A model generated the notes under the pieces. It was not told where the DNA came from and did not search any database. It worked only from the letters and a program-made list of their open reading frames with translations. Shown here in pieces: positions 25,252-34,382 of a stretch of 64,000 nt of DNA. The translations under genes were made by a program, and so were the position numbers. Source of the DNA: Caballeronia arvi (GTDB lineage Bacteria > Pseudomonadota > Gammaproteobacteria > Burkholderiales > Burkholderiaceae). The stretch's first letter is position 1; each line of letters opens with the position of its first letter. The stretch is taken from the NCBI RefSeq assembly GCF_001544695.2, contig NZ_FCOM02000030.1:1-64000 (forward strand), given 5' to 3'.

Positions 25252-27174
25252 ATGCTCGACTTCTTCCGAAATCACCAGCGCCTGATGATGGCCTTGCTGA
25301 TCCTCATCATCGTGCCCGGCTTGGGCATGGTCGGGATTCAGGGTTTCAGCAATTACTTCGACGAGAGTTCTTACGTCGCCAGCGTCAACGGTCACAAGAT
25401 CACGCGCGCCGAATTCGACAGCGCCTTCCGGCAGCAAGTGGACCGCGCGCGTTCCATGCTCGGCGCCCAGTTCGACGCCAAGATGTTCGACACGCCCGAG
25501 ACGCGCGCCGCGATGGTCGACAGCCTCGTGCAGCAGCGCGCGATGGCCGACGAAACGCAGCGCCTGCACCTGACAGCATCGGATGACGCGGTGCGTCGCG
25601 CGCTGATGTCCGACCCGGTGATCTCGTCGCTGAAAAACGCCGACGGCAGCATCGACCTCGAACGCTACAAGCAACTGCTCGCCATGCAGGGCATGACGCC
25701 CGCGCAATACGACGAGCGCATGCGCTACACGCTTGCGACCGAGCAGATTCCCGGCAGCATTCAAGGATCGTCGTTCACGTCGAAGTCGCTCGCGCAGAGC
25801 CTGACGGAGCTCGCCGAGCAGAAGCGCTCCGTGCAGGGCCTGTCGCTGCGCACGGCCGACTACGCCGCGAAGGTCCAGCCGACCGACGCGCAACTCACGG
25901 CTTACTACGAAGCGCATCGCAATGACTTCGCGACGCCCGAAACCGCGACGATTCAGTATCTCGTGCTGTCGCCGTCGACGATCGCGGGGGCATCGAAACC
26001 GAGCGACGCCGATCTGAAGAAGTATTACGACGACAACATCCAGCGCTATCGCACGGAAGCGGAAGTGCGCGCGAGCCACATTCTCGTGAACGCGCCGAAG
26101 GACGCGAGCGCGGCCGACAAGGCGAAGGCGAAGCAGAAAGCCGAAGAACTGCTCGCGCAAGTCAAGGCGCATCCGGACCAGTTCGCGCAAATCGCGCAGA
26201 AGAACTCGGACGATCCGGGCTCCGCGAGCAAGGGCGGCGACCTCGGCTACTTCGCACACGGTCAGATCGCGGGCGGCAAGGCCTTCGACGACGCCGCATT
26301 CAGCCTGAAGAAGGGCGAAGTGAGCAATATCGTCGAGTCGGACTTCGGCTATCACATCATCGAGGCGACCGACGTGAAACCTTCCGTCACGAAGCCGTTC
26401 GATGAAGTGAAGGATTCGATCGCAAAGGACTACGCGGCGCAGCAAGGCACGAAGGGTTTCGCCGACGACGCGCAAGGCTTCACCGATCTCGTCTACGAGA
26501 AGGCGAAGTCGCTTCAACCGGCGGCCGACAAATACAAGCTGACGATCCAGGCTGCGACGGTCGGCCCGAAGCCGAATCCGCAGTTGCCGCAGGACAACCC
26601 GCTCAACAATCCGAAGTTCCTCGCAGCCGTCTTCGCACCCGATGCCGCGAAGGACCGCAATAACACGCAGGCGATCGATGTCGGCAACAACACGCTCATC
26701 GCCGCACGCGTGACGGATTACAAGGCGTCGAGCGTTCCCGCGTTCGACGTGGTGAAGGACGACGTGCGCAAGAAGGTCGTCGCCGAAATGGCCGCTGCGA
26801 TGGCGAAGAAGGAAGGCGAGACGAAGCTCGCGGAACTGCAAAAGTCGAAGTCGACTGATGGCTTCACGTCGCCCGTCACGGTTTCGCGCAACGACGCGCA
26901 AGGCTTGCCGCCCGCCGCGCTATCCGCGGTCTTCAAGGCGGACGCGTCGAAGCTGCCGGCGTATGTCGGCGTGGACCTCGGTGCGGACGGCTACGCGATC
27001 TATCGCGTGAACGGAATCGACAAGGCCGCGCCGGTCGCGGCCGATCGTCTCGCGGGCGCGCAACAGCAGGTTGCGCAGGTCTATGCGCAAGCCGAAATGG
27101 AAGCGTATATCGACTCGTTGAAGGCGCGTTCGAAGGTCAAGCTGAGCCAGTCGCCGCCGCCGACATCGAACTGA
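25252..27174 (+). CDS. ppiD: Membrane-anchored periplasmic chaperone/isomerase PpiD
   Basis: 640-residue protein with one N-terminal transmembrane anchor (about 12-34, MMALLILIIVPGLGMVG), a SurA-like N-domain (about 37-200), a parvulin domain (about 265-365: ASHILV...GGDLGYF...FGYHIIE) and a long C-terminal domain. It sits at the SecYEG exit and assists outer-membrane proteins. ATG 25252. A TAATAT about 30 bases upstream could be the -10. It is last in the proteostasis cluster, in the same position as in E. coli. Confidence 0.95.
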   Translation: MLDFFRNHQRLMMALLILIIVPGLGMVGIQGFSNYFDESSYVASVNGHKITRAEFDSAFRQQVDRARSMLGAQFDAKMFDTPETRAAMVDSLVQQRAMADETQRLHLTASDDAVRRALMSDPVISSLKNADGSIDLERYKQLLAMQGMTPAQYDERMRYTLATEQIPGSIQGSSFTSKSLAQSLTELAEQKRSVQGLSLRTADYAAKVQPTDAQLTAYYEAHRNDFATPETATIQYLVLSPSTIAGASKPSDADLKKYYDDNIQRYRTEAEVRASHILVNAPKDASAADKAKAKQKAEELLAQVKAHPDQFAQIAQKNSDDPGSASKGGDLGYFAHGQIAGGKAFDDAAFSLKKGEVSNIVESDFGYHIIEATDVKPSVTKPFDEVKDSIAKDYAAQQGTKGFADDAQGFTDLVYEKAKSLQPAADKYKLTIQAATVGPKPNPQLPQDNPLNNPKFLAAVFAPDAAKDRNNTQAIDVGNNTLIAARVTDYKASSVPAFDVVKDDVRKKVVAEMAAAMAKKEGETKLAELQKSKSTDGFTSPVTVSRNDAQGLPPAALSAVFKADASKLPAYVGVDLGADGYAIYRVNGIDKAAPVAADRLAGAQQQVAQVYAQAEMEAYIDSLKARSKVKLSQSPPPTSN

Positions 27175-27196
27175 TCCGTCCGCAATACCGCAACGA

Positions 27197-27230
27197 AAAA
27201 GCCCCGCGTCCGAAAAGTCGCGGGGCTTTT
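27197..27230. terminator. Bidirectional terminator
   Basis: Perfect 12-base arms AAAAGCCCCGCG (27197-27208) and CGCGGGGCTTTT (27219-27230). It separates ppiD from the converging lipoprotein gene and can serve both. Confidence 0.88.
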
Positions 27231-27254
27231 GTCTGAAATGCAGGCGAGCTTCGC

Positions 27255-27596
27255 TTACAGGCACGCCTGAATGTCGCCGGTCGCCTGACTGCCTGCCGCG
27301 CCCGACGCGCGGAAGCCGACCCACGTTCCAGGACCGGACCACGCCGGACGCACGACCGCCGCCGCGCCGTTGGGCGGCTGCTGGCCGGGCACGTACACGT
27401 CGACGGCCTTGTCGCCCGCAAGCGTGTCCTGCGACACCACTTGCTGCTGCGATTTATCGGCCCACTTCTGGGCGACGCATTGCGCAACCACGTTCGGGGC
27501 CTTCTGGCTCGTGCCGACTTGCTGCACGCCGGCAGGCGGCTGCGCGGCGCAGGCCGAAATCGCAACGGTCAGGGCGAGAAGAGGGAAGTATTTCAC
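27255..27596 (-). CDS. Small lipoprotein of unknown function
   Basis: 113 residues beginning at GTG 27596, chosen because an AAGGAGG lies immediately upstream at ideal spacing. The signal sequence ends in a lipobox, AISAC, with Cys16 as the lipidated residue. The mature part has one further cysteine pair candidate (Cys40 region and the C-terminal GDIQACL) and no recognised domain. It lies between ppiD and tesA on the minus strand. An outer-membrane location is inferred from the residue after the Cys being Ala, not Asp. Confidence 0.8.
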   Translation of the reverse strand: MKYFPLLALTVAISACAAQPPAGVQQVGTSQKAPNVVAQCVAQKWADKSQQQVVSQDTLAGDKAVDVYVPGQQPPNGAAAVVRPAWSGPGTWVGFRASGAAGSQATGDIQACL

Positions 27597-27720
27597 GTGA
27601 CCTCCTTGTAGAGTCGCTCAAAGGACGAGCGGGGTTATAAGAGTTACGCGAAAGTCTCAGATGTCTGAATCGTGGCCGTGTTCCGCGTCGATATGAAAGC
27701 TGTCGCGGCCGGCGTCGCTG

Positions 27721-28392
27721 TCAATGCACCGCGGCGGCTCCCAGCAAAGGTTTCAAGGTTGGCCAGACGTTATCGAGCAGCAAAGGCTGGGCCTGCACCG
27801 TCGGATGGATCTGATCGGCCTGGAACATGGCAGGCTTGTCAGCAATGCCAGCGAGCAGGAAAGGCACGAGCGGGACGTTCTTGTCCTTCGCGATGCGCTC
27901 GTAGACCGCATGGAACTTTTGCGTATAGTCGGGGCCGTAATTGGGTGGAACGTACATGCCGACGAGTAAAACCTTCGCATGCGCGGCCTGCGATGCATCG
28001 ACGATGCCACGCAGATTGGTCTCCGTCGTCGCGAGCGGCACGCCACGCAGCGCATCGTTTGCGCCGAGCTCGACGATCACCACGGCGGGCTTGATACGTG
28101 AGAGGACCGCGGTCAGCCGCGCGCGCCCGCCGCTCGTGGTGTCGCCGCTGATGCTCGAATTGGCGACGCTATAATCGAAGCGCTCCTTCACCAGCCGCTC
28201 GCGCAACAGATTCACCCAGCCGGTATCGCGCGGCAGACCGTATTCGGCCGAGAGGCTGTCGCCCAGCACGACGATCGCGGGCTTCGTCTGGGTTGCCGCC
28301 TGGGCCTCCGCAGCATGTGCGGTCGTGATGCCCGCCGCCGTCAATGCGATGGCGGGCACGAAGCCGCGCAAGTTCTTTTTCAAAGTGTCCAT
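27721..28392 (-). CDS. tesA: SGNH-type thioesterase/arylesterase TesA
   Basis: 223-residue periplasmic esterase/acyl-CoA thioesterase/lysophospholipase. The signal peptide (about 1-27, cut after AHA) precedes block I GDSLS with nucleophile Ser46, block II Gly83, block III GAND with Asn112, and block V Asp193/His196. I start it at the ATG ending at 28392. An upstream in-frame start at 28467 would put 25 residues before the signal peptide, inside the divergent gene. The initiation codon overlaps that of ybbA on the other strand (shared CATG 28390-28393). Confidence 0.92.
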   Translation of the reverse strand: MDTLKKNLRGFVPAIALTAAGITTAHAAEAQAATQTKPAIVVLGDSLSAEYGLPRDTGWVNLLRERLVKERFDYSVANSSISGDTTSGGRARLTAVLSRIKPAVVIVELGANDALRGVPLATTETNLRGIVDASQAAHAKVLLVGMYVPPNYGPDYTQKFHAVYERIAKDKNVPLVPFLLAGIADKPAMFQADQIHPTVQAQPLLLDNVWPTLKPLLGAAAVH

Positions 28393-29092
28393 GCAAAACA
28401 ATATCGAACCGGTCATTGAAGTACGGGGATTAAGCAAGCGGGTGAAGGACGCAACAGGCGAGCTCACGATTCTCGATCAGATCGATCTGTCGATCGCGAA
28501 GGGCAGCAGCGTGGCGATCGTCGGCGCGTCGGGCTCGGGCAAGTCGACTTTGCTCGGCCTGCTTGCCGGATTGGACAGCGCGAGCGAGGGCTCGGTTCGT
28601 CTGTTGGGCAAGGAACTGTCGAGCCTGAACGAAGACGAGCGCGCCGCGTTGCGCAGCGGCGCCGTCGGCTTCGTGTTTCAGTCGTTCCAGTTGATGCCGC
28701 ATCTCACCGCGCTCGAGAACGTGATGCTGCCGCTCGAGCTGCGCGCCGAGATGCCGCATGGCGAGATCGCCGCGCGTGCGCGCTCGCTGCTCGTTCAGGT
28801 CGGTCTTTCGCAGCGCACGAGCCACTATCCGAAGCTGCTGTCCGGCGGCGAGCAGCAACGCGTCGCGCTCGCGCGTGCTTTCGTCACGCATCCGGCCGTG
28901 CTCTTCGCCGACGAACCCACCGGCAGCCTCGATGCCGCAACGGGCTACGCGATCATCGACCTGATGTTCGAGATGAACCGCCGCAATGGCGCGACGCTCG
29001 TGCTCGTCACGCATGATGCCGAACTCGCCGAGCGTTGCGACGCCACCGTGACCATCGAAGCCGGGCGGCTCGTCAACGGTCTGAGCGTGTAA
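28391..29092 (+). CDS. ybbA: ABC transporter ATP-binding protein, YbbA-like
   Basis: 233-residue ATPase of the MacB/LolD class. Walker A GASGSGKS at 45-52, VFQSFQLMPHLTALENV Q-loop, LSGGEQQRVALARA signature, Walker B VLFADEPTGSLD and the LVTHD switch are all intact. In E. coli ybbA is divergent from tesA and followed by the permease gene ybbP. Here the tesA arrangement is kept, but no permease follows: a terminator comes at once and then pgi on the other strand. The membrane partner must be encoded elsewhere or be absent. No good Shine-Dalgarno precedes the start. Confidence 0.92.
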   Translation: MQNNIEPVIEVRGLSKRVKDATGELTILDQIDLSIAKGSSVAIVGASGSGKSTLLGLLAGLDSASEGSVRLLGKELSSLNEDERAALRSGAVGFVFQSFQLMPHLTALENVMLPLELRAEMPHGEIAARARSLLVQVGLSQRTSHYPKLLSGGEQQRVALARAFVTHPAVLFADEPTGSLDAATGYAIIDLMFEMNRRNGATLVLVTHDAELAERCDATVTIEAGRLVNGLSV

Positions 29093-29125
29093 AAAGCCCG
29101 CAACGTGCAACACGTTGCGGGCCTT
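29093..29125. terminator. Terminator between ybbA and pgi
   Basis: Arms GCCCGCAACGTG (29096-29107) and CACGTTGCGGGC (29111-29122) with a 3-base loop. The T-run is on the minus strand, favouring pgi, but the hairpin follows the ybbA stop directly. Confidence 0.85.
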
Positions 29126-29141
29126 GCATGACGCAACCGCG

Positions 29142-30776
29142 TCAGCGCTTCAACGCCTTGCGCGCACGCGCGATCAACGTCGACGTCGACGAATCGTGCT
29201 TCTTCGGATCGGCGGTTGCGGCGGTGATATCGGCCTCGACGACCTTGCCGAGAATCTTGCCGAGCTCCACGCCCCACTGATCGAACGAGTTGATGTCCCA
29301 CACCGTGCCTTGAACCAGCACCTTGTGCTCGTAGAGCGCGATGAGCGCGCCGAGGGTCTGCGGCGTGAGCGCATCGAGCATGATCGTCGTGGTCGGGCGA
29401 TTGCCAGGGAAGCTCAGATGCGTCGCGAGTTCTTCCTTGCCCGGACCCGCGACCTTCTTCGCTTCTTCGAGCGTGCGGCCGAGCATCAGCGCCTCGCTCT
29501 GCGCGAAGCAGTTGGCGAGCAGCTTCGCATGATGATCGACGAGCGGATGTTCCGGCGTCAGCACGGCGATGAAGTCGATCGGAATGATCGTCGGGCCCTG
29601 ATGCAGCATCTGGAAGAACGCGTGCTGGCCGTTCGTGCCCGGCTCGCCCCAGATCACCGCGGCGGTCGGATAATCGACCATCTTGCCGTCGAGGCGCGCG
29701 GACTTGCCGTTGCTTTCCATCTCCAGTTGCTGGAGATACGAAGACAGGAGACTGAGCGCCTGCGAATACGGCGCGACCAGGTCGCTCTGCGAGCCGAAGA
29801 AATTGCGATACCAGATGCCGATCATGCCCATCAGCACCGGCAGGTTCTTGTCGAGCGGCGCGGTGCGGAAATGCTCGTCCATCGCGGCGGCGCCTTGCAA
29901 CAGCGCGTCGAAATTCTTCGGACCGACCGACAGCATGATCGACAGACCGACCGCCGACCACAGCGAGTAGCGGCCACCGACCCAGTCCCACATTTCGAAC
30001 ACGTTTTCTTTCGCGATGCCGAACTTGACGACTTCGGCCGGATTCGCCGACACGCCGACGAAATGCTTCGCCAGTTGATCTTCGGGACAGCCCGATTTGA
30101 GGAACCAGTCGCGCATCGAGTGCGCGTTGGTCATCGTCTCGAGCGTCGTGAAGGTCTTGGAGACGACGATCGCGAGCGTCTCTTCGGCGTCGACCTGCTG
30201 CAGCACGTTCCAGAGATCCGCGCCGTCGACGTTCGATACGAAGTGCGTATCGAGTTCCTTCGATGCGAGATGATGCAGCGCGTGAACGACCATCTTCGGC
30301 CCGAGATCCGACCCGCCGATGCCGATATTCACCACATGACGAATGCGCTTGCCGGTGTAACCGGTCCACGCGCCGTCGCGGACCTTATCGGAGAAAGCGG
30401 CCATCCTGGCTTTTTCTTTCTGCACCTGCTCGTAGAACGGCGCGTCGGGCGATTGCGCGCGCAGCGCGGTATGGAGCACCGCGCGATGCTCCGTGATATT
30501 GACGATGTCGCCGCGGAACATCGCGTCGCGGCGCTCGGTGACTTTGGCCTGCTGCGCGACCTCGATGAGCAGCTTGAGCGTTTCGTCCTTGACGCGGTTC
30601 TTGGAGAAGTCGATTGCGAGGCCGCCGCCTTCGAAGGTCAGGCGCTCGGCGCGCGTGGGCGCGGTGTCGTTTTCCGGCGCGAACCAGTCGCGGAGGCGCT
30701 CGCCGGAGATGGCATCGTAATGCGACTGGAGCGCCGACCAGGCAGGAAGCGAGTTGAGCATCGAGTGTTGGGTCAT
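29142..30776 (-). CDS. pgi: Glucose-6-phosphate isomerase
   Basis: 544-residue cytosolic enzyme interconverting glucose 6-phosphate and fructose 6-phosphate. Both family signatures are present (DWVGGRYSLWSAVGL and the GQHAFFQMLHQG stretch with catalytic His), as are the sugar-phosphate loop NIGIGGSDLGP and SKTFTTLET. A possible -10 TATACT (minus strand, 30908-30913) lies about 130 bases upstream, with no clear -35. It is the single gene of its unit. Confidence 0.97.
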   Translation of the reverse strand: MTQHSMLNSLPAWSALQSHYDAISGERLRDWFAPENDTAPTRAERLTFEGGGLAIDFSKNRVKDETLKLLIEVAQQAKVTERRDAMFRGDIVNITEHRAVLHTALRAQSPDAPFYEQVQKEKARMAAFSDKVRDGAWTGYTGKRIRHVVNIGIGGSDLGPKMVVHALHHLASKELDTHFVSNVDGADLWNVLQQVDAEETLAIVVSKTFTTLETMTNAHSMRDWFLKSGCPEDQLAKHFVGVSANPAEVVKFGIAKENVFEMWDWVGGRYSLWSAVGLSIMLSVGPKNFDALLQGAAAMDEHFRTAPLDKNLPVLMGMIGIWYRNFFGSQSDLVAPYSQALSLLSSYLQQLEMESNGKSARLDGKMVDYPTAAVIWGEPGTNGQHAFFQMLHQGPTIIPIDFIAVLTPEHPLVDHHAKLLANCFAQSEALMLGRTLEEAKKVAGPGKEELATHLSFPGNRPTTTIMLDALTPQTLGALIALYEHKVLVQGTVWDINSFDQWGVELGKILGKVVEADITAATADPKKHDSSTSTLIARARKALKR

Positions 30777-30984
30777 GAGCGGTCCGATAGTCTGAAAGTG
30801 ACAGAGGAATACGTTCGTGCGATTGCAGCTCGCTTGCCTGTGCGTGTCGTGTCTGGTGAACGCGACTAAACAACAACTGAGCGGCCGCGGTTGCCCGAAT
30901 CAAAAAGAGTATAGCGACGATGCGTGAACGGATGCTTGCAAAGCGTCACGAAGGATTCGTGACGCGCCGCGCGCGGAGAATGCG

Positions 30985-32547
30985 TCAGCTTCGCGCGTGC
31001 TCCGCGTAAAAGCGGCGGTTGATGAGACCGCGCACCGCGGGCGCGAGCTCGCCCGCCGTCAGTCCCGCGGGGCCGATGCCGGCGTCGGTGAGGGTTTGCG
31101 CGGCGAGCCCGTGCAGCCAGACGCCTGCGAGCGCGGCCTCGTAAGCTGGCAGCTTCTGCGCGAGCAATGCTCCGATCAATCCGCCGAGCACGTCGCCGGT
31201 GCCGCCTGTCGCGAGTCCGGCATTGCCGGTCGGATTCACCGCGACGCGGCCATCGGGCGAGGCGATCACCGTGCCCGATCCCTTTAGCACGGCGACGGCG
31301 GCATAGCGCGCGGCCAGCTGGCGGGCGGCGGCGATGCGATCGGCCTGGACCGCTTTCGCATCGGTTTGCAATAGCCGCGCCGCTTCGAGCGGATGCGGCG
31401 TCAGGATGCACGGATCGCCCTGCGTGCCGCGCGCCGCGACTTCAGCGGCGAGCGCGTCGTCCTGTGCGACGAGATTGAGCGCATCGGCATCGAGCAACTT
31501 CGGGATATCGAGCTTCAGCATGCCGGCGAGCACCTGTTTCGCGTGGTCGCTCGTGCCCATGCCGCAGCCGATCGACAGCGCGTCCATCTTGTCGGGCGCG
31601 AAGCCGTCGGCACGATGCAGCATCAGCTCCGGATGCGGGGAATCGTAAGGCGGAAAACCCTCGCCGACGAATGCGACATGCACCTTGCCCGCACCGCCGA
31701 AGAGCGCCATGCGCGCGGCGAGGATCGGCGCGCCGCACATGCCCGTATCGCCGCCGATGACCGCGATCGAGCCGAACGTGCCCTTGTTGGTCGCGTTGTC
31801 GCGCGGCGGCATGCACGCGCCGAACAGCGCTGGCACGTTGAGGACGATCGACGGCGCCGTGCTCCCGTCGACATCGAGCGTCGCGACGAACAGCCGGCCA
31901 GTCAGATCGCGGCCGAGCGACGTGAAGTGACCCGGTTTCGCACCGATGAACGTGATGGTGTCCGTCGCGCGCACGGCCTCGCCGCCATTCACGGGCGTAC
32001 CGGTGTCGCTATTCAGACCGCTTGGCACATCGAGCGCGAGGACGCGGCCCGACGCCTGTGAGCGGCGCGTCATGCGTGCGGCCATATCCGCGAACACGCC
32101 TTCGAGCGGCCGCGTGAGGCCGATGCCGAACATGCCGTCGACGAGCCAGCCGAAATCATCGAAGGAGGCGGGCGGCTCGCCGTCGATCGGCACGCCCGCC
32201 GCGCGCGCCCCGTCGAGCGCCCAGCGCGCATCGTCGGGCTTCACTTCGACCGGCATGCACACCCGCACCGCGACGCCCGCGCGATGCAGGCGCTCGGCCA
32301 TCACGAGCGCATCGCCGCCGTTATTGCCGGGGCCCGCGGCGAGCAAGACCGGCAGCGCACGCGAATCGGGATCGTGCTCCAAGGCGTCGATCAGACACTG
32401 CGCGGCGGCGGCGCCCGCGCGCGCCATCAACGTGTGCGGCGGCAGCGCGGCGGCCGCGCGCGCTTCGAGCGTGCGCAGCTCGGCGAGCGTCAGGAGCGCG
32501 AGGTGATCGTCTTTGGGCGTGAAGTAGGGGGAGCGGGCAGCGGTCAT
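30985..32547 (-). CDS. nnr: Bifunctional NAD(P)HX epimerase and ADP-dependent dehydratase
   Basis: 520-residue fused repair enzyme that restores hydrated NADH/NADPH. The N-terminal YjeF_N epimerase half (about 1-225) has GPGNNGGDALVMAERL and the DGMFGIGLTRPL loop. The C-terminal ribokinase-like dehydratase half (about 245-515) has LTPHPLEAARLL, KGSGTVIASPDGR and GNAGLATGGTGDVLGG. Domain order and length match E. coli Nnr. It is 76 bases downstream of the flavoprotein gene on the same strand. Confidence 0.96.
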   Translation of the reverse strand: MTAARSPYFTPKDDHLALLTLAELRTLEARAAAALPPHTLMARAGAAAAQCLIDALEHDPDSRALPVLLAAGPGNNGGDALVMAERLHRAGVAVRVCMPVEVKPDDARWALDGARAAGVPIDGEPPASFDDFGWLVDGMFGIGLTRPLEGVFADMAARMTRRSQASGRVLALDVPSGLNSDTGTPVNGGEAVRATDTITFIGAKPGHFTSLGRDLTGRLFVATLDVDGSTAPSIVLNVPALFGACMPPRDNATNKGTFGSIAVIGGDTGMCGAPILAARMALFGGAGKVHVAFVGEGFPPYDSPHPELMLHRADGFAPDKMDALSIGCGMGTSDHAKQVLAGMLKLDIPKLLDADALNLVAQDDALAAEVAARGTQGDPCILTPHPLEAARLLQTDAKAVQADRIAAARQLAARYAAVAVLKGSGTVIASPDGRVAVNPTGNAGLATGGTGDVLGGLIGALLAQKLPAYEAALAGVWLHGLAAQTLTDAGIGPAGLTAGELAPAVRGLINRRFYAEHARS

Positions 32548-32623
32548 GGCGGCGGCAGGCGTTTCGAAAGGCGATTCGTTCGAAAAACCGGCGCCCGCAT
32601 ATCGTGCCCGTCGCCGCGATCCG

Positions 32624-33916
32624 CTAGAAGCGTTCGGGGCTCAGCGCGGAGAGGGTATTGGCGGGAAGATCGGGCGTGACGCCGGAGATGAGGTCCGCGA
32701 TCACTTTAGCAGACCCGCACGCGAGGCCCCAGCCCGCCGGGCCGTGCGCCGCGTTCACGAAAAGCCGTGGATGCTGCGTCGCGCCGACGATCGGCAATCC
32801 GTCGGCGGTCATGAGCCGCACGCCGTCCCACGCGCGCGCAGCCGAGACGCGCGCCGCGCCTGGAATCCAGTCGTGCGTGCCCTGACCGAGCAGGTCCAGC
32901 GCGCGGCGCGAGAGCGTGGCGTCGAGCGGCTTGTCGGCCTTGGCGGCGCTCTGAAACACGCCCGCGCCGCCGACGCGCAGCCGCTGCCCCACGCGCGTCA
33001 TCGTGATGCGCTTGATCGAATCGACAACGGTGAGATGCGGCGCGCGCTCCTCATAGGCAACGGGCGCGGTGAGCGTGTGCACGCGCAACGGGAACAGCGA
33101 CGCCGCCGCCTTGTTCCCACCGACGAGCGCCGGCGTGCCGCTGCCCGCGGCGACGACGATCGCATCGGCGGCGATCAGCTCGACATCGGCGCTGCGCTTC
33201 TTGCCTTCGTTCGCAACGGCGAGTTCGACCGCCGCGCGCGCGCCGTCGAGACGCAGCGCCGCGACCTCGCGATGCATGCGGAACTGCACGCCGTCGTCTT
33301 CGAGCGCCTGCTTGAGTTGCTTGGTGAAAAGCGGACAGTTCGCGGTGCGTTCCTCGGGCAGCAGCACGGCGCCTGCGAATTCGGGATAGTCCGGCACCGA
33401 CGGCTCGACCTCGACGCATTCCTCGGGGGTGAGCACACGATGCGGCACGCCGCAGGCCTTGAGCAAGCCGATGGCCGGCTGCGCTTCATCGAGCTCGCGC
33501 GGCAGGCGGAACACGTGCAGCACGCCGCGGCGCTGCTCGAAATCGAGTTCGAGACGGCTTTCGATCCCGGCGAGCACGCCGCGCGACAGGTCGACGAGCG
33601 GCTGCAGGCGCGCGTACTGCGCGGTGAACGCTTCGGGATCGCGCAGCGTCGCGTGTTGCTTGAGGAAGTCCCGCGCGGCGGAGTCGAAGCCGGTCTTCGA
33701 CACCATGCCGCTTTGCTTCGCGCGGCTCGACGCCATGAAGGTCGGACCGAACCAGACATCGAGCGGCGAGGGCAGCAGCGCGCCGCCTTGCCCATAGGTG
33801 GCGCCTTGCGCGACGGTCGCGTGGCGCTCGACCACGCAAACACGGTGGCCTGCCGCATGCAGCTGATAGGCGGTGGCGATGCCGGCGATTCCTCCGCCGA
33901 TGACGATGACATCCAT
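32624..33916 (-). CDS. FAD-dependent D-amino acid dehydrogenase-like protein
   Basis: 430-residue flavoprotein of the DAO/DadA family. The Rossmann dinucleotide fold begins at once (MDVIVIGGGIAGIATAYQL, then VVERH), which fixes the start at the ATG ending at 33916; a longer frame to 33997 adds 27 unrelated residues. GQGGALLPSPL, VVAAGSGTPAL and the C-terminal NAAHGPAGWGLACGSAKVIADLISG stretch are DadA-like. The substrate is probably a D-amino acid, donating electrons to the quinone pool. No racemase or Lrp gene is adjacent. Confidence 0.88.
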   Translation of the reverse strand: MDVIVIGGGIAGIATAYQLHAAGHRVCVVERHATVAQGATYGQGGALLPSPLDVWFGPTFMASSRAKQSGMVSKTGFDSAARDFLKQHATLRDPEAFTAQYARLQPLVDLSRGVLAGIESRLELDFEQRRGVLHVFRLPRELDEAQPAIGLLKACGVPHRVLTPEECVEVEPSVPDYPEFAGAVLLPEERTANCPLFTKQLKQALEDDGVQFRMHREVAALRLDGARAAVELAVANEGKKRSADVELIAADAIVVAAGSGTPALVGGNKAAASLFPLRVHTLTAPVAYEERAPHLTVVDSIKRITMTRVGQRLRVGGAGVFQSAAKADKPLDATLSRRALDLLGQGTHDWIPGAARVSAARAWDGVRLMTADGLPIVGATQHPRLFVNAAHGPAGWGLACGSAKVIADLISGVTPDLPANTLSALSPERF

Positions 33917-34382
33917 GACTTTTTGTGCCCGAAGGCGCGAGATTGCAGTGCTGCGCGGCGTGACGCGCGGGTGGAAGCGCCCGGTGCCGCGCGCCAATAC
34001 GATGAAACGACGGGTATGCCGGCCCCACGGCCAGGCGCCTTACCCGAAGAAAGCGCGCCATGATAGCGCCAAAATCGTTTGCGGGGGACCGCAGACCGCG
34101 CGGCGCGCGCGGCCCGCCACCCGCCCAGGTCCGCACGGCCGGCCTTGCCCGGCGCTATTTCGGGATGCGCGACGGCGTGTCGCGCGGCGCACGGCTGCCG
34201 CCGCGCCGCGCCCGGGCGGAGCGCCCGGCCCGATTTCGAGACGCGCATCCGGGTTATAATCGCGGTCTTCCTTTCGCCTCACGCCGCATTGCGTGCTCGA
34301 ATCCGAATTTGCGAATTTTGGATTTGCAAAGCGACCGAGCGTCGCGCGAGCGGCACACAGACGTCATCGACGCACCGTCACA
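33917..34382. other. 466-base divergent intergenic region before purL
   Basis: Very GC-rich in the middle. It contains a perfect 7-base-arm hairpin CCGGGCG-GAG-CGCCCGG (34212-34228) and a consensus TATAAT (34255-34260). The open frame upstream of purL runs back to a GTG at 34293 but lacks family similarity. No RNA gene or other coding sequence is seen. Confidence 0.6.
34255..34260 (+). promoter_or_regulatory. -10 element of the purL promoter
   Basis: Perfect TATAAT about 120 bases before the purL start. No -35 better than GATTTC at 17-base spacing. No PurR-type box is visible. Confidence 0.5.

Noticed and set aside
25056..25253. A 65-codon minus-strand frame upstream of ppiD
   Set aside because: Mixed composition, no ribosome site, and it covers the likely ppiD promoter.
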